From assembly GCA_001898825.1 (NCBI GenBank), contig MKVK01000011.1:310001-374000 (forward strand): a stretch of DNA of 64,000 bases, in the 5' to 3' direction. Below, piece by piece: positions 61,552 through 64,000 of this stretch. The stretch comes from Magnetospirillum sp. 64-120. GTDB taxonomy: Bacteria; Pseudomonadota; Alphaproteobacteria; Rhodospirillales; Magnetospirillaceae. Both the position numbers and the translations under genes were made by a program. The first letter of the stretch is position 1; the number at the start of each line of letters is the position of its first letter. Under the pieces are notes generated by a model, which searched no databases, had not been told where the DNA came from, and saw only the letters and a list, made by a program, of their open reading frames with translations.

Positions 61552-63104
61552 CCGCCTTCATTATCGCCAACATGGCGCCGCTGATGTTCGGCGCCCTGGT
61601 CCTGTTCCTGCTGTGCGGCTATCCGGTGGCTTTCGCCCTGGGCGCCAACGGCCTGCTGTTCGGCCTGCTGGGCATGGAGCTGGGGCTGTTCCACGTCGAG
61701 TTGTTCCAGGCGCTGCCCGAACGCGTGTTCGGCATCATGCGCAACGAAACCCTGCTGGCCATTCCGTTCTTCACCTTCATGGGGTTGATCCTGGAACGAT
61801 CCGGCATGGCGGAAGACTTGCTGGATACCATCGGTCAGTTGTTCGGCCCCATTCGCGGCGGCTTGGCCTATGCGGTGATCTTCGTCGGCGCGCTTTTGGC
61901 CGCCACCACCGGTGTGGTCGCCGCCTCGGTGATCTCCATGGGGCTGATCTCGCTGCCGATCATGTTGCGCTATGGCTATGACCCCAAGCTGGCCAGCGGC
62001 GTGATCGCCGCGTCCGGTACCCTGGCCCAGATCATTCCGCCGTCCCTGGTGCTGATCATCATGGCCGACCAGTTGGGTCGTTCGGTGGGCGACATGTATC
62101 AGGGCGCCATGATCCCCGGTCTGGTGCTGACCGCGCTTTACGCCGGTTACATCATCATGTGTTCGGTGTTCCGTCCCAGCATGGCCCCGGCCTTGCCGCC
62201 CGAAGCCCGCACCCTGCGCGGTTTCAAGCTGGCCCAGCGCGTGCTGTTCTCGCTGGTGCCGCCGCTGGTGCTGATCTTCCTGGTCCTGGGCACCATCTTC
62301 ATCGGTGTGGCCACCCCCACCGAGGCCGGCGCCATGGGCGCCGCCGGCGCCTTGATCCTGGCCGTCATCCGCCGTCGTCTCAGCATCGACCTGATGAAGC
62401 AAGCCATGGAAAGCACCGCCAAGCTGTCGTCCTTCGTGCTGTTCATCCTGATCGGCTCGACGGTGTTCGGCCTGGTGTTCCGTGCCGTCAATGGCGACCT
62501 TTGGGTCGAACATCTGATGACCTCGCTGCCCGGCGGTCAGGTCGGCTTCCTGATCGTCGTCAACATCCTGGTCTTCGTCCTGGCCTTCTTCCTGGATTTC
62601 TTCGAACTGGCCTTCATCATCGTTCCCCTGCTGGGACCGGTGGCCGACAAGCTGGGCATCGACCTGATCTGGTTCGGCGTGCTGCTGGCGGTGAACATGC
62701 AGACCTCGTTCATGCATCCGCCCTTCGGCTTCGCCCTGTTCTTCCTGCGTTCGGTCGCCCCCAAGGATGATTACGACGACAAGGTGACGGGCAAGCGCAT
62801 CAAGGGGATCAAGACCACCGACATCTATTGGGGTGCCATTCCCTTCGTCTGCATCCAGATCATCATGGTTTGCCTGGTCATCGCCTTCCCGCAATTGGTG
62901 GAAGGATCGCTGGGTGAACGCAAGAAGATCGACCTGGACAAGGTGGAAATCCAGATCGAAGCCCCGTCCTATGGTGATGGCGGCGGCTATGGCGGACCGC
63001 CCGGTTTCGGCGCGCCGTCCGAAACGGCTCCTGCGGATCAGCCCGGCGGTGGCGAAGACCCCATGGACGCTCTGAAGCGGCAATTGCAGCAACAGAACCA
63101 ATAG
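61548..63104 (+). CDS. TRAP transporter large permease (DctM-like)
   Basis: A 518-residue integral membrane protein with about 12-13 helices, the transport subunit of a TRAP system. LLAIPFFTFMGLILERSGMAEDLLD and SGTLAQIIPPSLVLIIMADQLG are the family hallmarks, with TPTEAGAMGAAGALIL in the second half and QTSFMHPPFGFALFFLRSVAP late. The substrate (a dicarboxylate, amino or keto acid) cannot be told. The C-terminus is extended past the last helix by about 55 residues of Gly/Pro-rich sequence (YGDGGGYGGPPGFGAPSE), ending in a polar MDALKRQLQQQNQ, unusual for DctM. A strong hairpin follows. Confidence 0.9.
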   Translation: MTAFIIANMAPLMFGALVLFLLCGYPVAFALGANGLLFGLLGMELGLFHVELFQALPERVFGIMRNETLLAIPFFTFMGLILERSGMAEDLLDTIGQLFGPIRGGLAYAVIFVGALLAATTGVVAASVISMGLISLPIMLRYGYDPKLASGVIAASGTLAQIIPPSLVLIIMADQLGRSVGDMYQGAMIPGLVLTALYAGYIIMCSVFRPSMAPALPPEARTLRGFKLAQRVLFSLVPPLVLIFLVLGTIFIGVATPTEAGAMGAAGALILAVIRRRLSIDLMKQAMESTAKLSSFVLFILIGSTVFGLVFRAVNGDLWVEHLMTSLPGGQVGFLIVVNILVFVLAFFLDFFELAFIIVPLLGPVADKLGIDLIWFGVLLAVNMQTSFMHPPFGFALFFLRSVAPKDDYDDKVTGKRIKGIKTTDIYWGAIPFVCIQIIMVCLVIAFPQLVEGSLGERKKIDLDKVEIQIEAPSYGDGGGYGGPPGFGAPSETAPADQPGGGEDPMDALKRQLQQQNQ

Positions 63105-63126
63105 ACGGGCATTCGCCCAAAACATG

Positions 63127-63156
63127 GAAGGCGCCTCGTGAGAACGAGGCGCCTTC
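63127..63156. terminator. Strong hairpin after the TRAP operon
   Basis: GAAGGCGCCTCGT (63127-63139) and ACGAGGCGCCTTC (63144-63156) form a perfect 13-base stem with a GAGA loop, 22 bases after the permease stop. Little U-run follows, so efficiency is uncertain, but the stem is exceptional. Confidence 0.7.
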
Positions 63157-63276
63157 TGTCATTGGGGAGCCGTGCCCATCTTCGTTCTCAACCATCATCT
63201 TGGGGCCAGGATTTTCCCTGTGGCCTGATGGCCCCGGCCCTTTTATTCTGTGGTTCCGACCGGCTTCGAGACTCCC

Positions 63277-64000
63277 ATGCCCTCTATCGACCGCCTGCTT
63301 CAATTGATGGCCACGTTGCGCGACCCGGAACGCGGCTGCGCCTGGGACCGCGAACAAAATTTCGCCACCATCGCCCCTTACACCATTGAAGAGGCTTACG
63401 AAGTCGCTGACGCCATCGACCATGGCGACATGGCGGCGCTGAAGGACGAATTGGGGGATCTGCTGTTCCAGGTGGTCTTTCATTCGCGCATGGCCGAAGA
63501 ATCCGGGCATTTCGCCTTTGACGACGTGGCCGATGCCATCACCGACAAGATGGTCCGCCGCCACCCCCATGTGTTCGGTGACGCGGAAAGCCGCGACAGC
63601 GCCGAACAGACCCGGGCCTGGGAAGTGTCCAAGGCGGCGGAACGGGCCGCCAAGGGCCATGACAGCGTGCTGGACGGTGTCGCCCGTTCTCTGCCGCCCA
63701 TGACAAGGGCGCTGAAATTGCAGAGCCGTGCTGCCCGCGTCGGCTTCGACTGGGCCGAGGCGGCGGACGTGATCGCCAAGATCGACGAGGAAGTGGCCGA
63801 AATCAAAACGGAAATCGACAACAAAGGCAGCTTTGAGCGGCTTGAGGACGAAATCGGTGACCTGCTGTTCGTCTGCGTCAATCTGGCGCGCAAGCTGACC
63901 GTCGATCCGGAAATCGCCCTGAAACGCGCCAATGCGAAATTCACACGGCGTTTCAATCACATCGAGGCAAAGCTCAAGGAGCGCGGCCAATCCCCGACCG
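63277..64000 (+). CDS. mazG: Nucleoside triphosphate pyrophosphohydrolase MazG (cut by window edge)
   Basis: The first 241 codons are present; the end lies beyond the window, so the gene has no stop here. It opens MPSIDRLLQLMATLRDPERG and has two tandem MazG domains. The first contains TIEEAYEVADAI and ALKDELGDLLFQVVFHS, with the EEAYE and ELGD metal-binding acids; the second has DEEVAEIKTEI and RLEDEIGDLLFVCVNLAR. MazG removes damaged or surplus NTPs by hydrolysis to NMP and pyrophosphate. ATG 63277 has GAG 6 bases upstream. Upstream 63157-63276 carries no gene. Confidence 0.93.
   Translation, partial: MPSIDRLLQLMATLRDPERGCAWDREQNFATIAPYTIEEAYEVADAIDHGDMAALKDELGDLLFQVVFHSRMAEESGHFAFDDVADAITDKMVRRHPHVFGDAESRDSAEQTRAWEVSKAAERAAKGHDSVLDGVARSLPPMTRALKLQSRAARVGFDWAEAADVIAKIDEEVAEIKTEIDNKGSFERLEDEIGDLLFVCVNLARKLTVDPEIALKRANAKFTRRFNHIEAKLKERGQSPT

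Noticed and set aside
1-64000. tRNA, rRNA, tmRNA, CRISPR, insertion sequence or origin
   Set aside because: None was recognised by eye in any intergenic spacer; almost all spacers are under 250 bases. A covariance-model scan would be needed to exclude small RNAs.

Overview
The window is a compact, high-G+C stretch of a bacterial chromosome. Gene content and order point to an alphaproteobacterium of the Rhodospirillales, most like Magnetospirillum or a relative. This is an inference from family recognition; no search was run. Support comes from blocks commonly seen in Alphaproteobacteria (erpA-dgt-argS-SPOR-nagZ-scpAB-tatABC, slt/dapA-smpB, proS-lolC-lolD with dnaE), from the many PAS/GGDEF/EAL proteins and from a hemerythrin. 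I see no rRNA, tRNA, CRISPR array, insertion sequence or prophage. Nearly all of the window is coding.

Layout. 1-7890 (minus) is one long housekeeping run: dgt, argS, a SPOR protein, nagZ, a site-2 protease, scpA, scpB, tatA, tatB and the first codons of tatC. 8013-10716 holds erpA, xth and fpr on plus, with a secreted HEXXH protein on minus wedged between erpA and xth. 10717-12773 (minus) is a two-gene unit of a hemerythrin-response regulator and a haem-oxygenase-like diiron enzyme. 12783-19479 (minus) carries ilvD, a membrane diguanylate cyclase with a periplasmic binding protein, and a soluble lytic transglycosylase. 19590-26533 has dapA, smpB, a cytoplasmic sulfite-oxidase-like protein, a large histidine kinase, pgpA, cinA and small or regulatory genes.

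26648-33278 is an acyl-phosphate/acyl-CoA region: acetate kinase, a MaoC-phosphotransacylase fusion, a TehA/SLAC1 transporter, and an ADP-forming acyl-CoA synthetase fused to a GNAT acetyltransferase. 33275-43752 is rich in c-di-GMP genes: two full GGDEF-EAL proteins, one translationally coupled to a SAM hydrolase; a degenerate GGDEF-EAL protein; and a sodium-type (PomAB-like) stator pair behind a sigma-54-like promoter. 43872-52651 contains dnaE, a CHASE-PAS histidine kinase, lolD, lolC and proS. 52763-64000 holds an exported small protein, tag, methylmalonyl-CoA epimerase, a penicillin-acylase family protein, a flavin reductase, a proton-type motAB, an RDD protein, the arginyl-transferase-like bpt, a TRAP permease pair and the start of mazG.

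The most interesting parts are the paired diiron proteins at 10717-12773, the degenerate GGDEF-EAL protein with its small partner, the SAM hydrolase/c-di-GMP coupling, the two stator types, and a recurrent pattern of convergent genes meeting stop-to-stop with no spacer. Four strong hairpins look like real transcription terminators (26597-26632, 53474-53502, 57010-57037, 63127-63156). The only spacer close to 300 bases is 53210-53507, described under its own entries.
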